Assembly: GCA_945860385.1 (NCBI GenBank)
Contig: CAMAQD010000002.1
Span: 62,001 to 126,000, forward strand
Length of the DNA: 64,000 nucleotides
Direction of reading: 5' to 3'
From: Flavobacterium psychrophilum
GTDB lineage: Bacteria; Bacteroidota; Bacteroidia; Flavobacteriales; Flavobacteriaceae
Positions 19,728-29,378 of the stretch are shown here, piece after piece. The translations under genes were made by a program, and so were the position numbers. How positions within the stretch are numbered: position 1 is the first letter of the stretch; each line of letters begins with the position of its first letter. Below the pieces are notes generated by a model that saw only the letters and a program-made list of their open reading frames with translations, was not told where the DNA came from and did no database searches.

Positions 19728-20321
19728 ATGTCAGAATTTTGGATTTTTTTCGAGAAAGGCTTGAGGCATATTCTAGACCTATCTGCTTATGACCATATTT
19801 TATTTTTAGTAGCATTGACAATTCCTTATGCGTTCAAAGATTGGAAAAAATTACTGCTTTTAGTAACTATTTTTACCGTTGGACATACACTAGCGTTACT
19901 ATTATCGGTTTTTGGAATGGTGATCATAAAAGTCAATTTGGTCGAATTTTTAATTCCAATAACCATTCTCATCATCGCTTTTTTTAATCTTTTCACAGCC
20001 GGGAAATCTTCAAAACAAGAAAGTATCAGCGTTATCGGCTTTGTAACTTTGTTTTTCGGAATCATACACGGATTAAGTTTTGCAGGGTATTTCAAGACCA
20101 TAACGGGAGGCTCTCCTCAGTCAAAATTATTGCCTTTATCAGAGTTTTCTCTAGGAATTGAAACTTCTCAAATCGTTGTAGTTTTTATTATGTTGATACT
20201 TTCGTATATTGTCCAAACTTTCTTCCGATTTTCAAAACGCGATTGGACATTAGTCATGTCGTCTTTTGTAATTGGAGTAGTTTTACCAATGATTATTTCA
20301 AGCGAAATCTGGAATAGATAA
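19728..20321 (+). CDS. HupE/UreJ family membrane protein
   Basis: The 197-residue inner-membrane protein has about six transmembrane segments. Conserved family features are LRHILDLSAYDHILFL near the N-terminus, the FTVGHTLAL segment and GIIHGLSFAGYF, with histidines placed within membrane helices. HupE/UreJ members are linked to nickel or cobalt uptake in some bacteria. No hydrogenase or urease genes are here, so the metal role is not supported by context. Seven bases separate it from the dCMP deaminase gene. Confidence 0.88.
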   Translation: MSEFWIFFEKGLRHILDLSAYDHILFLVALTIPYAFKDWKKLLLLVTIFTVGHTLALLLSVFGMVIIKVNLVEFLIPITILIIAFFNLFTAGKSSKQESISVIGFVTLFFGIIHGLSFAGYFKTITGGSPQSKLLPLSEFSLGIETSQIVVVFIMLILSYIVQTFFRFSKRDWTLVMSSFVIGVVLPMIISSEIWNR

Positions 20322-20328
20322 ATTTAAA

Positions 20329-20757
20329 ATGGAAAAGAAAAAATTAAATAAATACGACAAAGCCTATCTGCGAATTGCCAAAGAATGGAGCAATTTATCC
20401 TATTGTAAACGAAAACAAGTGGGTGCCATAATCGTTCGCGATAAAATGATCATTTCTGACGGATATAACGGAACACCTTCTGGTTTTGAAAACTGTTGCG
20501 AAGACGAAGCTGGCTTAACCAATTGGTATGTACTTCACGCCGAAGCAAATGCTATTCTTAAAGTAGCGAAATCTACGCAAACCTGCGAAGGAGCCACACT
20601 TTATATCACCCTTTCTCCTTGTAAAGAATGTAGCAAACTAATACATCAATCCGGTATAAAAAGAGTGGTTTATCAATTAGGTTACAGAGACACTTCAGGT
20701 GTAGATTTTCTCGTAAAAGCGGGAGTAACTGTGGAACAAATTGAAGTTTTAGACTAA
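20329..20757 (+). CDS. dCMP deaminase family protein
   Basis: This zinc-dependent cytidine/deoxycytidylate deaminase converts dCMP to dUMP, feeding dTMP synthesis. The 142-residue protein shows the zinc motif His70-Ala-Glu72 (VLHAEANAIL) and Pro97-Cys98...Cys101 (SPCKECSKL). An additional Cys pair in FENCCEDE is typical of the ComEB/dCMP deaminase group. It is cytosolic. It is closely linked to HupE upstream and overlaps the A of its stop context with the start of the S41 peptidase, one base after the stop codon. Confidence 0.93.
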   Translation: MEKKKLNKYDKAYLRIAKEWSNLSYCKRKQVGAIIVRDKMIISDGYNGTPSGFENCCEDEAGLTNWYVLHAEANAILKVAKSTQTCEGATLYITLSPCKECSKLIHQSGIKRVVYQLGYRDTSGVDFLVKAGVTVEQIEVLD

Positions 20758-20758
20758 A

Positions 20759-22327
20759 ATGAAAATCAACCCAAAATACTTTCCGATTCTTATTTTTGGA
20801 GCTCTTGCCTTTGGAATTCTTCTGGGCGGATGGCTCAATTTTCCGGATCAAAACCATTTTTTGATTAAAAATAATTCAAAAAATAAACTCAACAAATTAC
20901 TTGATTTTATCGATAATGAATATGTCGATAAAGTAAACGCTGATACCATTACCAATCGAGCCATCGACAATATTTTGGCACAGCTTGACCCGCATTCGGT
21001 CTACATTCCGCCAAGTGAGCAAGCTCAAGTTGCCGAAAGTATGCGCGGTGAGTTTGTAGGCATTGGAGTTAATTTCTATATGTATAAAGATTCTTTGGCT
21101 ATTATAAAAACTATCGAAAACGGGCCTTCGGAAAAAGCAGGAATTCAATCGGGAGACCGAATTTTGTATGCCGATAAGACAAAATTATTTGGTCGAAAAC
21201 TACCAACAGACAGTCTGTTTTCTAAGTTAAAAGGAAAAGAAGGTTCTGAAATTTGGGTCACCGTTTATAGAAAATCCGCAAATAAAAAATTAAATATTAA
21301 AATTAAACGAGGCGTCATCCCCATAAAAAGTGTTGATGCCGCCTTGCTTTTGAACCCAACAACAGGCTACATCAAAATCAATCGATTTGCCGAAAGTACT
21401 TTCGATGAATTCAAAACAGGTTTAACCAAATTAAAAGAAAAAGGCATAAAATCACTTGTGATTGACCTTCGGGACAACGGTGGCGGATATCTTGAACAAG
21501 CAGTGGCTATTGCCGATGAATTTCTGGCAGACAAACAATTAATTGTTTTTACAAAAGACAAAAACGGAACCACCGAAAAAACTATTGCTACCTCAACTGG
21601 TAGTTTTGAGAGCGGAAAATTATTCATTTTAATCAATGAAAACAGTGCATCGGCCAGCGAAATATTAGCGGGAGCGATTCAAGACAATGATAGAGGCACC
21701 ATTGTAGGTCGTCGTTCTTTTGGCAAAGGATTGGTGCAACGCGAAATGGATTTTGACGATGGTTCAGCCGTTCGCCTGACGATTGCCCGATATTATACCC
21801 CAACAGGACGTTCCATACAAAAACCTTATTCAAAAGGCAACGAAGATTATTTGAAAGAAGCTGAATTGCGTTTTAAAAGCGGAGAATTGTATCATAAAGA
21901 CAGTATAAAAACACCAAATTCACCCAAATTCAAAACGCCAAAAGGAAAAATTGTGTATGGCGGCGGCGGCATTGTTCCTGATATTTTCGTTCCTCTAGAA
22001 TTAGAACCAAGCAAAGAACACACCGCTTATCTATTGCAAACAGGAGTTCTGGGTCAATTTGTTTTTGAACAATTAGATCATAACCGAAACGTTCTTAAAG
22101 GTTTGTCTTTTGAACAATTTAAAGTCAAAATGGAGGAAACGGATATGTATTTCAACGCTTTTCAAAAGCACCTTATTAAAAATGGTATTAATATGAGTTT
22201 GGAAAACAACAAATCATTGGTAAAACGCTATTTGGCAGCAGAATTTGCCCGACAGTTATATAATGAAAATAAATTTTATGAAATTGTGCTGAAGGAAGAC
22301 ACAATGATTGATAAAATTTTGAAATAG
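20759..22327 (+). CDS. S41 family C-terminal processing peptidase (CtpA-like)
   Basis: The 522-residue periplasmic serine protease is anchored or exported by an N-terminal hydrophobic segment (about residues 7-26). A PDZ domain follows at about residues 95-175 (MRGEFVGIGVNF, ENGPSEKAGIQSGDRI). The S41 core has a Ser-Lys dyad, Ser298 in NENSASASEI and Lys323 in SFGKGLVQ. A C-terminal extension of about 120 residues is usual in Bacteroidota members. Such proteases trim or degrade periplasmic proteins. It is the last gene of the small HupE-deaminase-peptidase operon. Confidence 0.94.
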   Translation: MKINPKYFPILIFGALAFGILLGGWLNFPDQNHFLIKNNSKNKLNKLLDFIDNEYVDKVNADTITNRAIDNILAQLDPHSVYIPPSEQAQVAESMRGEFVGIGVNFYMYKDSLAIIKTIENGPSEKAGIQSGDRILYADKTKLFGRKLPTDSLFSKLKGKEGSEIWVTVYRKSANKKLNIKIKRGVIPIKSVDAALLLNPTTGYIKINRFAESTFDEFKTGLTKLKEKGIKSLVIDLRDNGGGYLEQAVAIADEFLADKQLIVFTKDKNGTTEKTIATSTGSFESGKLFILINENSASASEILAGAIQDNDRGTIVGRRSFGKGLVQREMDFDDGSAVRLTIARYYTPTGRSIQKPYSKGNEDYLKEAELRFKSGELYHKDSIKTPNSPKFKTPKGKIVYGGGGIVPDIFVPLELEPSKEHTAYLLQTGVLGQFVFEQLDHNRNVLKGLSFEQFKVKMEETDMYFNAFQKHLIKNGINMSLENNKSLVKRYLAAEFARQLYNENKFYEIVLKEDTMIDKILK

Positions 22328-22580
22328 AATTTATGACTAAAAGTTTTGCCAATACCGAAAGAAATAGTGGCATTCAGATGACACAAATCTAAAAAAGATT
22401 GTTTTTTAACTTTTAAAAACCTACTTGATAAGTGTCAATCCGTTTTATAGGCGTGCAACTGTTTGTTAATTGTAGTTCGCTTATCGGAAAGTGATAAAAA
22501 TAGAATCAAAAATTTTGATTTTCATTTTAAGCTAAATCATCAATCAGGATGGTTTGTTCAACTATTAAACGCAATGAAAA

Positions 22581-22784
22581 TTAGAATTTATCGTTCATTT
22601 TTTCTTCAATGCTTTTTGACATTCTAAATATCAATAAAATCAAAATAGCACATAACGACGCTGCAATTCCAATAATAGCAATCATACTGTTGCCTTCAAG
22701 AGGGCTTTTGAAGTCAAGCAAACTAATATTGAATATGATTAGCACGATTGCCAAAACTACCAATATGTTAGTGAAAAGTTTCAT
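22581..22784 (-). CDS. Small two-helix membrane protein, unknown function
   Basis: The 67-residue product has two hydrophobic helices (about residues 5-23 and 34-54) and a charged C-terminus rich in Lys and Glu (SKSIEEKMNDKF). Coding bias and the compact layout support a real gene. It lies 48 bp downstream of marC in the same direction and may be cotranscribed with it. The 253-bp space between its end and the S41 peptidase gene shows no gene. I do not recognise a named family. Confidence 0.65.
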   Translation of the reverse strand: MKLFTNILVVLAIVLIIFNISLLDFKSPLEGNSMIAIIGIAASLCAILILLIFRMSKSIEEKMNDKF

Positions 22785-22832
22785 AAAATAATATTTTGTA
22801 AAAATTGATGGGTAAATTTATAAAAATTTAAT

Positions 22833-23408
22833 TTACAGAAACAAATCTTTAACATTACCAGCAAATAATTTAACAGCTATAGCCAAAAGTACAACGCCAA
22901 AAGCCTTTCTAATCACTCCCAAACCATTTTTTCCTAACATTTTTTCGATTTTGGAAGAAGATTTCAAAACGAGGTAAACCACAATAATATTCAAAACTAT
23001 AGCAATAAGAATATTTACAGTTTGGTATTGTGCCTTCAAAGACAATAAGGTAGTCATCGTTCCCGCACCAGCTATCAGCGGAAAAGCAATAGGTACAATC
23101 GATGCAGAACTGGATTCTTCATCGCGATAAATTCGAATTCCCAAAATCATTTCAAGAGCTAAAAAGAATAATACGAAAGAACCAGCCACAGCAAAAGAAT
23201 GAACATCGATGCCAATTAAACTTAGAAATTCTTCTCCAACAAAAAGAAAAGCAATCATAATTATTCCAGCTACCAGCGATGCTTTCTCAGATTCAATGTG
23301 ACCGTGTTTTGCTTTCAAATCGACCATTATAGGAATCGTTCCCACAATGTCAATTACGGCAAAAAGCACCATTCCTACGGTAATTATTTCTTTTAAATCC
23401 AATTCCAT
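22833..23408 (-). CDS. MarC family integral membrane protein
   Basis: The 191-residue protein has about six transmembrane segments. It carries the MarC/UPF0056 hallmarks: the N-terminal FAVIDIVGTIPIMVDL, the central IVPIAFPLIAGAGTMTTL and the conserved VRKAFGVVLLAIAVKL-like end. The inner-membrane family has no settled function despite its old link to multiple antibiotic resistance. It stands alone or with the small membrane protein downstream. Confidence 0.92.
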   Translation of the reverse strand: MELDLKEIITVGMVLFAVIDIVGTIPIMVDLKAKHGHIESEKASLVAGIIMIAFLFVGEEFLSLIGIDVHSFAVAGSFVLFFLALEMILGIRIYRDEESSSASIVPIAFPLIAGAGTMTTLLSLKAQYQTVNILIAIVLNIIVVYLVLKSSSKIEKMLGKNGLGVIRKAFGVVLLAIAVKLFAGNVKDLFL

Positions 23409-23427
23409 AATTTCTAAATTTATGGGG

Positions 23428-23435
23428 CAAAAATA
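23428..23435 (-). promoter_or_regulatory. Candidate -7 element for marC (TATTTTTG on the - strand)
   Basis: CAAAAATA on the + strand reads TATTTTTG on the - strand, a full match to TAnnTTTG, ending 20 bp before the marC start codon. A -33 partner is not obvious. Confidence 0.45.
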
Positions 23436-23599
23436 GTATTTTATAAGCGGTTAACTTCTAAATATGGGTTAATTTTTTGGACAGAAATGATTTCAAAAAA
23501 CCAGTTAAAATAAATCACCTTTCAATAAATGAATTGCAACTCGTATTGAATTTAACTTAAAAAACTAAAACTTAACATCTAAAATCCAGAATTGAAAAC

Positions 23600-23607
23600 T
23601 ATATTTG
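23600..23607 (+). promoter_or_regulatory. Candidate -7 element TATATTTG directly before a start codon
   Basis: A perfect TAnnTTTG match ends four bases before the ATG at 23612. Transcription would begin at or within a few bases of the start codon, implying a leaderless or nearly leaderless mRNA for the DUF3109-like gene. Confidence 0.5.
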
Positions 23608-23611
23608 CAAA

Positions 23612-24178
23612 ATGTTTCAACTAGGAAAAACCATCGTATCGGAAGACATTCTCGAAAAAGAATTTGTTTGTAATTTATCAGCCTGCAAAGGCGCTTGTTG
23701 TGTTGATGGCGATGCCGGAGCGCCTTTAAACGAAGCCGAAACCAAGATTTTGGAGGAAATTTATCCAAAAATTAAACCCTTTCTGCGCAAAGAAGGCATT
23801 GCTGCTATTGAAGCGCAAGGAACTTGGTCTAAAGGCACCGATGGCGATCTCGAAACACCTTTAATCGACAATAAAGATTGTGCTTACGTCATCTTTGACG
23901 GCAAAACCGCCCTTTGCGGAATTGAGCAAGCCTACAATCAAGGCGAAGTTACTTTCAAAAAACCAGTTTCTTGCCATTTGTATCCCATTCGTGTGAAAGA
24001 TTTTACAGAGTTTTTTGCTGTGAATTATGACAAATGGGAAATTTGCGATGATGCCTGCTCTTTGGGCAAGGAACTCGAAGTTCCAGTTTATAAATTCGTC
24101 AAAGAAGCACTTATTCGAAGATTTGGTGAAGACTGGTATTTAGAACTCGAAAAAGTCGCTGAAGAATTGAAAAAATAA
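23612..24178 (+). CDS. DUF3109-like cysteine-rich protein
   Basis: The 188-residue cytosolic protein has eight or more cysteines in spaced groups: [11 protein letters not shown] near the N-terminus, [21 protein letters not shown] and [10 protein letters not shown]. This pattern is that of the DUF3109/YkgJ-like group of zinc or iron-sulfur cluster proteins. No enzymatic role is established. It is monocistronic, with an apparent promoter immediately upstream and a 262-bp gap to nrdB downstream in which no gene was seen. Confidence 0.85.
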   Translation: MFQLGKTIVSEDILEKEFVCNLSACKGACCVDGDAGAPLNEAETKILEEIYPKIKPFLRKEGIAAIEAQGTWSKGTDGDLETPLIDNKDCAYVIFDGKTALCGIEQAYNQGEVTFKKPVSCHLYPIRVKDFTEFFAVNYDKWEICDDACSLGKELEVPVYKFVKEALIRRFGEDWYLELEKVAEELKK

Positions 24179-24440
24179 TTTTCCAAAAAAATTATATTTT
24201 TCTAATTTCAAAAAAAAATAAATCCTATATTTTACGGTATCTTACAATATTTTTTAATTTTAAAACATTGATTTTCAATAGTTTAAAATTTGTATGAAAA
24301 ATATTCAAATCGTTTCTATTTGTTAAAAACTCTTCCCGATTGTGAATAAGTTTGACTTTTTAAAACCGCAAGAATTCACAATCTTTGTAATCTACGAAAA
24401 ACATAAAATTTCGTTAAAATTTAAAAAATAAAAAAGCATA

Positions 24441-25418
24441 ATGTCAAAACTTGAACCAATCTTACAAGAAAATAAAAATCGATTCGTGATTTTTCCCATA
24501 AAACACCACGATATTTGGGAATTTTATAAAAAAACAGAAGCCAGTATTTGGACTGCCGAAGAAATCGATTTGGCTCAGGATTTAAACGATTGGAATAACA
24601 AATTAAGTGAAGACGAAAAGTATTTCGTAAAACATATTCTTGCCTTTTTTGCCGCTTCAGACGGAATTGTAAACGAGAATTTAGCTCAAAATTTTGTCAA
24701 CGAGGTTCAATATGCAGAGGCAAAATTCTTCTATGGTTTCCAGATCATGATGGAAAACATTCATAGCGAGACCTACTCTCTTTTGATTGATACTTATGTA
24801 AAAGATGAAGCCGAGAAAGACGAATTGTTCAATGCTATCGAAAGATTTCCAGCCATTCAAAAGAAAGCAGAATGGGCTTTGAAATGGATTGAATCCGATT
24901 CGTTTGCCGAAAGATTAATTGCTTTTGCAGCCGTTGAAGGCATTTTCTTTTCAGGAAGTTTTTGTTCGATTTTTTGGTTGAAAAAACGCGGATTAATGCC
25001 CGGCTTAACCTTTTCGAACGAATTAATTTCTCGTGACGAAGGCGTTCACTGTGATTTTGCTGTGCATTTACACAACCATCACCTTAAAAACAAAGTGTCA
25101 AAAGCACGTATCAGAGAAATTATTGTGGATGCTTTGAACATCGAAAGAGAATTTATTACTGAATCAATTCCCGTCAGTTTGATTGGAATGAATGCAGTTT
25201 TAATGACACAATATTTAGAATTTGTTACCGACCGATTATTGGTAGAATTGGGTTGCAAAAGAGAATACAATACGGCAAACCCTTTTGATTTTATGGATAT
25301 GATTTCACTTCAGGGAAAAACAAATTTCTTTGAAAAGAAAGTGGCCGAATACCAAAAATCAGGAGTGATGAACACTGATGTAGATGCTCAAAAAATTAGC
25401 TTCGACGCCGATTTTTAA
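24441..25418 (+). CDS. nrdB: Class I ribonucleotide reductase small subunit
   Basis: This subunit houses the diiron centre and tyrosyl radical for dNTP synthesis. The 325-residue helical protein shows ligands Asp74 ([13 protein letters not shown]), Glu105 and His108 ([11 protein letters not shown]), a later Glu ([10 protein letters not shown]) and Glu/His in [10 protein letters not shown]. The radical tyrosine is Tyr112. The segments around Asp74 and Tyr112 resemble the eukaryotic R2 type rather than the E. coli type. The C-terminal acidic tail (SFDADF) is the expected peptide that docks on the large subunit. nrdA follows after 272 bp holding a structured element. Confidence 0.97.
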   Translation: MSKLEPILQENKNRFVIFPIKHHDIWEFYKKTEASIWTAEEIDLAQDLNDWNNKLSEDEKYFVKHILAFFAASDGIVNENLAQNFVNEVQYAEAKFFYGFQIMMENIHSETYSLLIDTYVKDEAEKDELFNAIERFPAIQKKAEWALKWIESDSFAERLIAFAAVEGIFFSGSFCSIFWLKKRGLMPGLTFSNELISRDEGVHCDFAVHLHNHHLKNKVSKARIREIIVDALNIEREFITESIPVSLIGMNAVLMTQYLEFVTDRLLVELGCKREYNTANPFDFMDMISLQGKTNFFEKKVAEYQKSGVMNTDVDAQKISFDADF

Positions 25419-25521
25419 TGCTTATCAAATTAAACCATTGAGATATTGAGTTAATTAAGATTAAGGATACTTCATATCTTAATGGTTCAAAAAATATAGA
25501 TTCCCAAATCTTAACTATTTT

Positions 25522-25591
25522 TAGCCCCGATAGAAGGGCAAATCCCACGCTTTTTCAGCGTGGATTGGAATGATAGCGGGAAAAAGCTCCA
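25522..25591 (+). ncRNA. Structured intergenic element between nrdB and nrdA
   Basis: The sequence opens with TAGCCCCGATAGAAGGG, forms a strong hairpin in which AATCCCACGC at 25541-25550 pairs with GCGTGGATT at 25558-25566 with one bulged C, and closes with ATAGCGGGAAAAAGCTCC. Outer CCCG and CGGG segments can pair, as can AGC and GCT at the edges. I recall similar elements with this CCCCGAT...AGCGG...GCTCC frame scattered in flavobacterial genomes, possibly related to the Flavo-1 RNA motif, but that identity is unverified. It could be a dispersed repeat, a small RNA or an nrdA leader element. Confidence 0.5.
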
Positions 25592-25690
25592 AAGAAAAAA
25601 TTAGAATTATCCGGGATTAGTTTCCCAAAAGCAATCACAAATACCCCGAAATAGAGAAGGGATTGTCTATTTCACAAAAAACCAAAAATT

Positions 25691-28120
25691 ATGTACGTAG
25701 TAAAAAGAGATGGCCACAAAGAGCCTGTAATGTTTGACAAGATAACGGATAGAATTAAAAAACTATGTTACGGATTGAACGGTTTAGTAGAACCTGTAAA
25801 AGTGGCAATGCGAGTAATCGAAGGATTGTATGACGGAGTTTCTACTTCAGAATTAGATAATCTTGCTGCCGAAACTGCTGCTTCGATGACAATTGCTCAC
25901 CCAGATTATGCTCAATTAGCAGCGAGAATTGCGATTTCGAATTTGCATTCCAATACCAAAAAATCTTTCTCGGAAACAATGAACGAAATGTATCATTATG
26001 TAAATCCGAGAACGAATCTTGAAGCACCATTACTTTCGGAAGAGGTGTATAAAGTGATTATGGCTAATGCTGAATTCCTGGATTCGCATATTATATACAA
26101 TAGAGATTTCAACTACGATTATTTTGGTTTCAAAACTTTGGAACGTTCGTATTTGCTGAGAATAAACGGAAAAATAGTGGAGCGTCCGCAACATATGTTG
26201 ATGCGTGTTTCTGTTGGAATTCACCTTGGAGATTTGGATTCTGTGATAGAAACGTACGACTTAATGTCAAAAAAATTCTTCACTCACGCTACTCCAACTT
26301 TATTTAACGCGGGAACTCCAAAACCGCAAATGTCTTCTTGTTTCCTTTTGGCAATGCAGGACGATAGCATCGACGGGATTTATGACACACTGAAACAAAC
26401 GGCCAAAATCTCGCAATCAGCTGGCGGAGTTGGACTTTCTATTCATAATGTTCGAGCAACGGGTTCTTATATTCGTGGTACAAACGGAACATCGAACGGA
26501 ATTGTTCCGATGTTGAAAGTTTTCAACGACACGGCTCGCTATGTGGATCAAGGTGGTGGAAAACGTAAAGGAAGTTTTGCGATTTACATCGAAACTTGGC
26601 ACGCTGATATTTTTGACTTTTTGGATTTAAAAAAGAATACCGGAAAAGAAGAAATGCGCGCCAGAGATTTATTCTTTGCTATGTGGACCTCGGATTTGTT
26701 TATGAAACGCGTGCAGGAAGATACGTATTGGACATTGATGTGCCCGAACGAATGTCCAGGTTTGTATGACGTTTACGGAGAAGAATTTGAAAAACTGTAC
26801 ATTTCCTATGAAGAAAGAGGAAAAGGTCGTAAAACCATTAAAGCACGTGAATTGTGGGAGAAAATTCTAGAATCTCAAATCGAGACTGGAACTCCATATA
26901 TGTTGTATAAAGATGCGGCTAACAGAAAATCAAACCAGAAAAACCTTGGAACCATTCGTTCATCGAATTTGTGTACTGAGATTATGGAATTTACTTCGAA
27001 AGACGAAATTGCAGTTTGTAATCTTGCGTCTATTTCGTTGCCAATGTTTGTGGAACACGGAAAATTCAATCACGAATTATTGTTCAACGTGACGAAACGC
27101 GTGACGAGAAACCTGAACAAAGTTATCGACAGAAATTATTATCCTGTAGTAGAAGCTGAAAATTCGAATATGCGTCATCGTCCTGTGGGACTTGGTGTTC
27201 AAGGATTAGCTGATGCTTTTATTATGTTGCGAATGCCGTTTACGAGCGACGAAGCCAAGAAATTAAATCAGGAAATTTTCGAAACCTTATATTTTGCAGC
27301 CGTAACCTCATCGATGGAAATGGCCAAAGAAGAAGGGCCATATTCTACCTTTAAAGGTTCGCCCATTTCACAAGGAGAATTCCAACACAACCTATGGGGA
27401 ATGAAAGACGAAGAACTTTCTGGCCGTTGGGATTGGGCGTCGTTGAGAAAAGAAGTGATGGAAAACGGCGTTAGAAACTCATTGTTAGTAGCGCCAATGC
27501 CAACGGCTTCGACTTCACAAATTTTGGGTAACAACGAAGCCTTTGAACCTTATACTTCTAATATTTATACAAGAAGAGTTTTATCAGGAGAGTTTATTGT
27601 AGTAAACAAACATTTATTGAATGACTTGGTGGAACGAGGTCTTTGGAACGAGACTTTAAAACAAGAATTAATGAGACAAAATGGTTCGGTTCAAGGGCTT
27701 GATATTCCTCAGGATTTGAAAGAATTGTACAAAACCGTCTGGGAAATGTCAATGAAAGACATTATCGATATGTCTCGTCAAAGAGGGTATTTTGTAGATC
27801 AATCGCAATCGTTGAACTTGTTTATGCAAGATGCAAACTATTCGAAATTAACCTCAATGCATTTCTATGCTTGGCAATCGGGTTTGAAAACCGGAATGTA
27901 TTATTTAAGAACAAAATCGGCTGTTGATGCGATTAAATTTACTTTGAATAATGACAAGAAAGCAGAACCAATTGAAGTTGCAGCACAATCAGCAGAAAAA
28001 GTATTACAGCCAATTGCTGCTTTAAATGATGCAGTGGAAATGAGCGCCGAAGAATACAGAGCAATGATTGAATTAGCCAAGAATGCTGGTCCTGATGATT
28101 GCGAAATGTGCGGAAGTTAA
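25691..28120 (+). CDS. nrdA: Class I ribonucleotide reductase large subunit
   Basis: This catalytic subunit reduces ribonucleoside diphosphates. The 809-residue protein starts with an ATP-cone (about residues 1-90, [17 protein letters not shown]), which allows dATP feedback control. The barrel carries active-site segments such as [14 protein letters not shown] and [11 protein letters not shown]. The C-terminus DDCEMCGS holds the swinging redox cysteine pair that passes electrons from thioredoxin. As with NrdB, the N-terminal sequence is of the eukaryote-like class. The hairpin terminator at 28145 ends the transcript. Confidence 0.97.
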   Translation: MYVVKRDGHKEPVMFDKITDRIKKLCYGLNGLVEPVKVAMRVIEGLYDGVSTSELDNLAAETAASMTIAHPDYAQLAARIAISNLHSNTKKSFSETMNEMYHYVNPRTNLEAPLLSEEVYKVIMANAEFLDSHIIYNRDFNYDYFGFKTLERSYLLRINGKIVERPQHMLMRVSVGIHLGDLDSVIETYDLMSKKFFTHATPTLFNAGTPKPQMSSCFLLAMQDDSIDGIYDTLKQTAKISQSAGGVGLSIHNVRATGSYIRGTNGTSNGIVPMLKVFNDTARYVDQGGGKRKGSFAIYIETWHADIFDFLDLKKNTGKEEMRARDLFFAMWTSDLFMKRVQEDTYWTLMCPNECPGLYDVYGEEFEKLYISYEERGKGRKTIKARELWEKILESQIETGTPYMLYKDAANRKSNQKNLGTIRSSNLCTEIMEFTSKDEIAVCNLASISLPMFVEHGKFNHELLFNVTKRVTRNLNKVIDRNYYPVVEAENSNMRHRPVGLGVQGLADAFIMLRMPFTSDEAKKLNQEIFETLYFAAVTSSMEMAKEEGPYSTFKGSPISQGEFQHNLWGMKDEELSGRWDWASLRKEVMENGVRNSLLVAPMPTASTSQILGNNEAFEPYTSNIYTRRVLSGEFIVVNKHLLNDLVERGLWNETLKQELMRQNGSVQGLDIPQDLKELYKTVWEMSMKDIIDMSRQRGYFVDQSQSLNLFMQDANYSKLTSMHFYAWQSGLKTGMYYLRTKSAVDAIKFTLNNDKKAEPIEVAAQSAEKVLQPIAALNDAVEMSAEEYRAMIELAKNAGPDDCEMCGS

Positions 28121-28144
28121 TTTGAAAAAAATATATTATTTTTG

Positions 28145-28177
28145 AAACAGTTATCATTTTGGTAACTGTTTTTTTTT
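28145..28177 (+). terminator. Rho-independent terminator after nrdA
   Basis: AAACAGTTA at 28145-28153 pairs perfectly with TAACTGTTT at 28163-28171 over a 9-base loop, followed by an unbroken run of T to 28177. It lies 24 bp after the nrdA stop codon. The remaining space to 28347 contains only a weak 64-codon reading frame. Confidence 0.85.
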
Positions 28178-28346
28178 AAATTATGTTAAATGGATTCAAA
28201 ATTTACAATTCTGGATTCAAAAAACACCCGTGCCTTAAATTTTATTGTAGATGTAATTTTACCAAATATAACCAACACAGTTCTTTATTTTATAGCAGCA
28301 GCATTTATAAGTTTTAATTTTGCTGGCAAAAAGTGGTTCCTAAAAA

Positions 28347-29378
28347 TCACATTATACCTTTTAAACTCGATTCTCTTTCTATAATCCTCGTCCCTAATTC
28401 GATTGTTCGCGGATGGAACACTTTTCCTTCCCTATGACAAATCATCTCTTCGAGTAATAAATTGAAAGCCGCAACTCCCATTTCATAACTCGGCTGATCA
28501 ACGGTGCTTAATTTTGGCGATATTACTTGAGACATAAACCAATTACTGAACCCAATTACTGCAATTTGATCAGGCACCTTAATCCCTTTCTCATTACAAT
28601 AAGCTAAAACACCAACAGCTACTAAATCTGTAACAGCAAAAATACCATCAACATCTGGATGATCGTTTACGATTTGTTTTGCAAATTCTACTCCTTCATC
28701 AAAAGTTACATTTTCACAAGTGTAAACCAACTTAGAATCGAAAGGTATTCCATTTTTTTCCAGTGTCTTTTTATAACCCAGAAAACGATCAATTGCATTT
28801 TGTGGATTTTCAGGACCTCGAATATGGGCAATTTTTTTACATCCAATATCTATCAAATGCTGCACTGCTTCAGAGGCCGCTTTTTGATCATTGATAATTA
28901 CTTTTGAACTTGGTATTAACTTTGAAATTTTATCAAATTGAACGAAAGGGATTCCACGAGAAATGATGCTTTTCAAATGATTGTCATCATTAGATTCATT
29001 AGATAGTGACATTAAAATCCCATCAACACGCTTGTTAAACAAAAGATATACCTGTTTTTTTTCAAGTTCCAATGATTCATTTGATTGAAGAATTATTACC
29101 ATATAACCATGTTTATCGGCCTCCTCAATAACTCCTTTAATAATATTAGAAAAAAAATGATGCACTACTTCTGGGATTATTAATCCTATGGTTTTAGATT
29201 CTTTAGTTCTAAGATTTACAGCAAAACTATTAGGAGTAAAATTAAGCTGCTCAGCCAAATCCATTACCGCTTTTTTGGTTTTGGGACTCACATCTGTATA
29301 ATTTTTTAACGCTTTAGAAACAGTCGTAATAGAAATCCCTAAAGTTTCAGCGATTTCTTTAAGAGTAGTTGTTTTCAT
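28347..29378 (-). CDS. LacI-family transcriptional regulator
   Basis: The 343-residue protein has an N-terminal helix-turn-helix (residues 4-24, LKEIAETLGISITTVSKAL) and a hinge helix (about 49-58, PNSFAVNLRT) whose Leu56 corresponds to the residue that intercalates at the central CG of LacI-family operators. A periplasmic-binding-like sugar sensor domain follows (KTIGLIIPEV onward). It is the only carbohydrate regulator seen in the window and lies at the edge of the glycan locus. Palindromes with a central CG recur upstream of that locus's promoters, so it is the best candidate to bind them. Its ligand is unknown. Confidence 0.93.
   Translation of the reverse strand: MKTTTLKEIAETLGISITTVSKALKNYTDVSPKTKKAVMDLAEQLNFTPNSFAVNLRTKESKTIGLIIPEVVHHFFSNIIKGVIEEADKHGYMVIILQSNESLELEKKQVYLLFNKRVDGILMSLSNESNDDNHLKSIISRGIPFVQFDKISKLIPSSKVIINDQKAASEAVQHLIDIGCKKIAHIRGPENPQNAIDRFLGYKKTLEKNGIPFDSKLVYTCENVTFDEGVEFAKQIVNDHPDVDGIFAVTDLVAVGVLAYCNEKGIKVPDQIAVIGFSNWFMSQVISPKLSTVDQPSYEMGVAAFNLLLEEMICHREGKVFHPRTIELGTRIIERESSLKGIM

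Noticed and set aside
22385..22406. Possible terminator after the S41 peptidase (AAATCT...AGATT then T-run)
   Set aside because: The stem is only five A/T-rich pairs, too weak to support as a feature.
28190..28384. Small + strand reading frame of 64 codons between nrdA and the LacI gene
   Set aside because: It overlaps the 3' end of the LacI gene on the other strand, follows a terminator, has no visible promoter and consists mostly of hydrophobic AT-rich codons. It is too weak to call.
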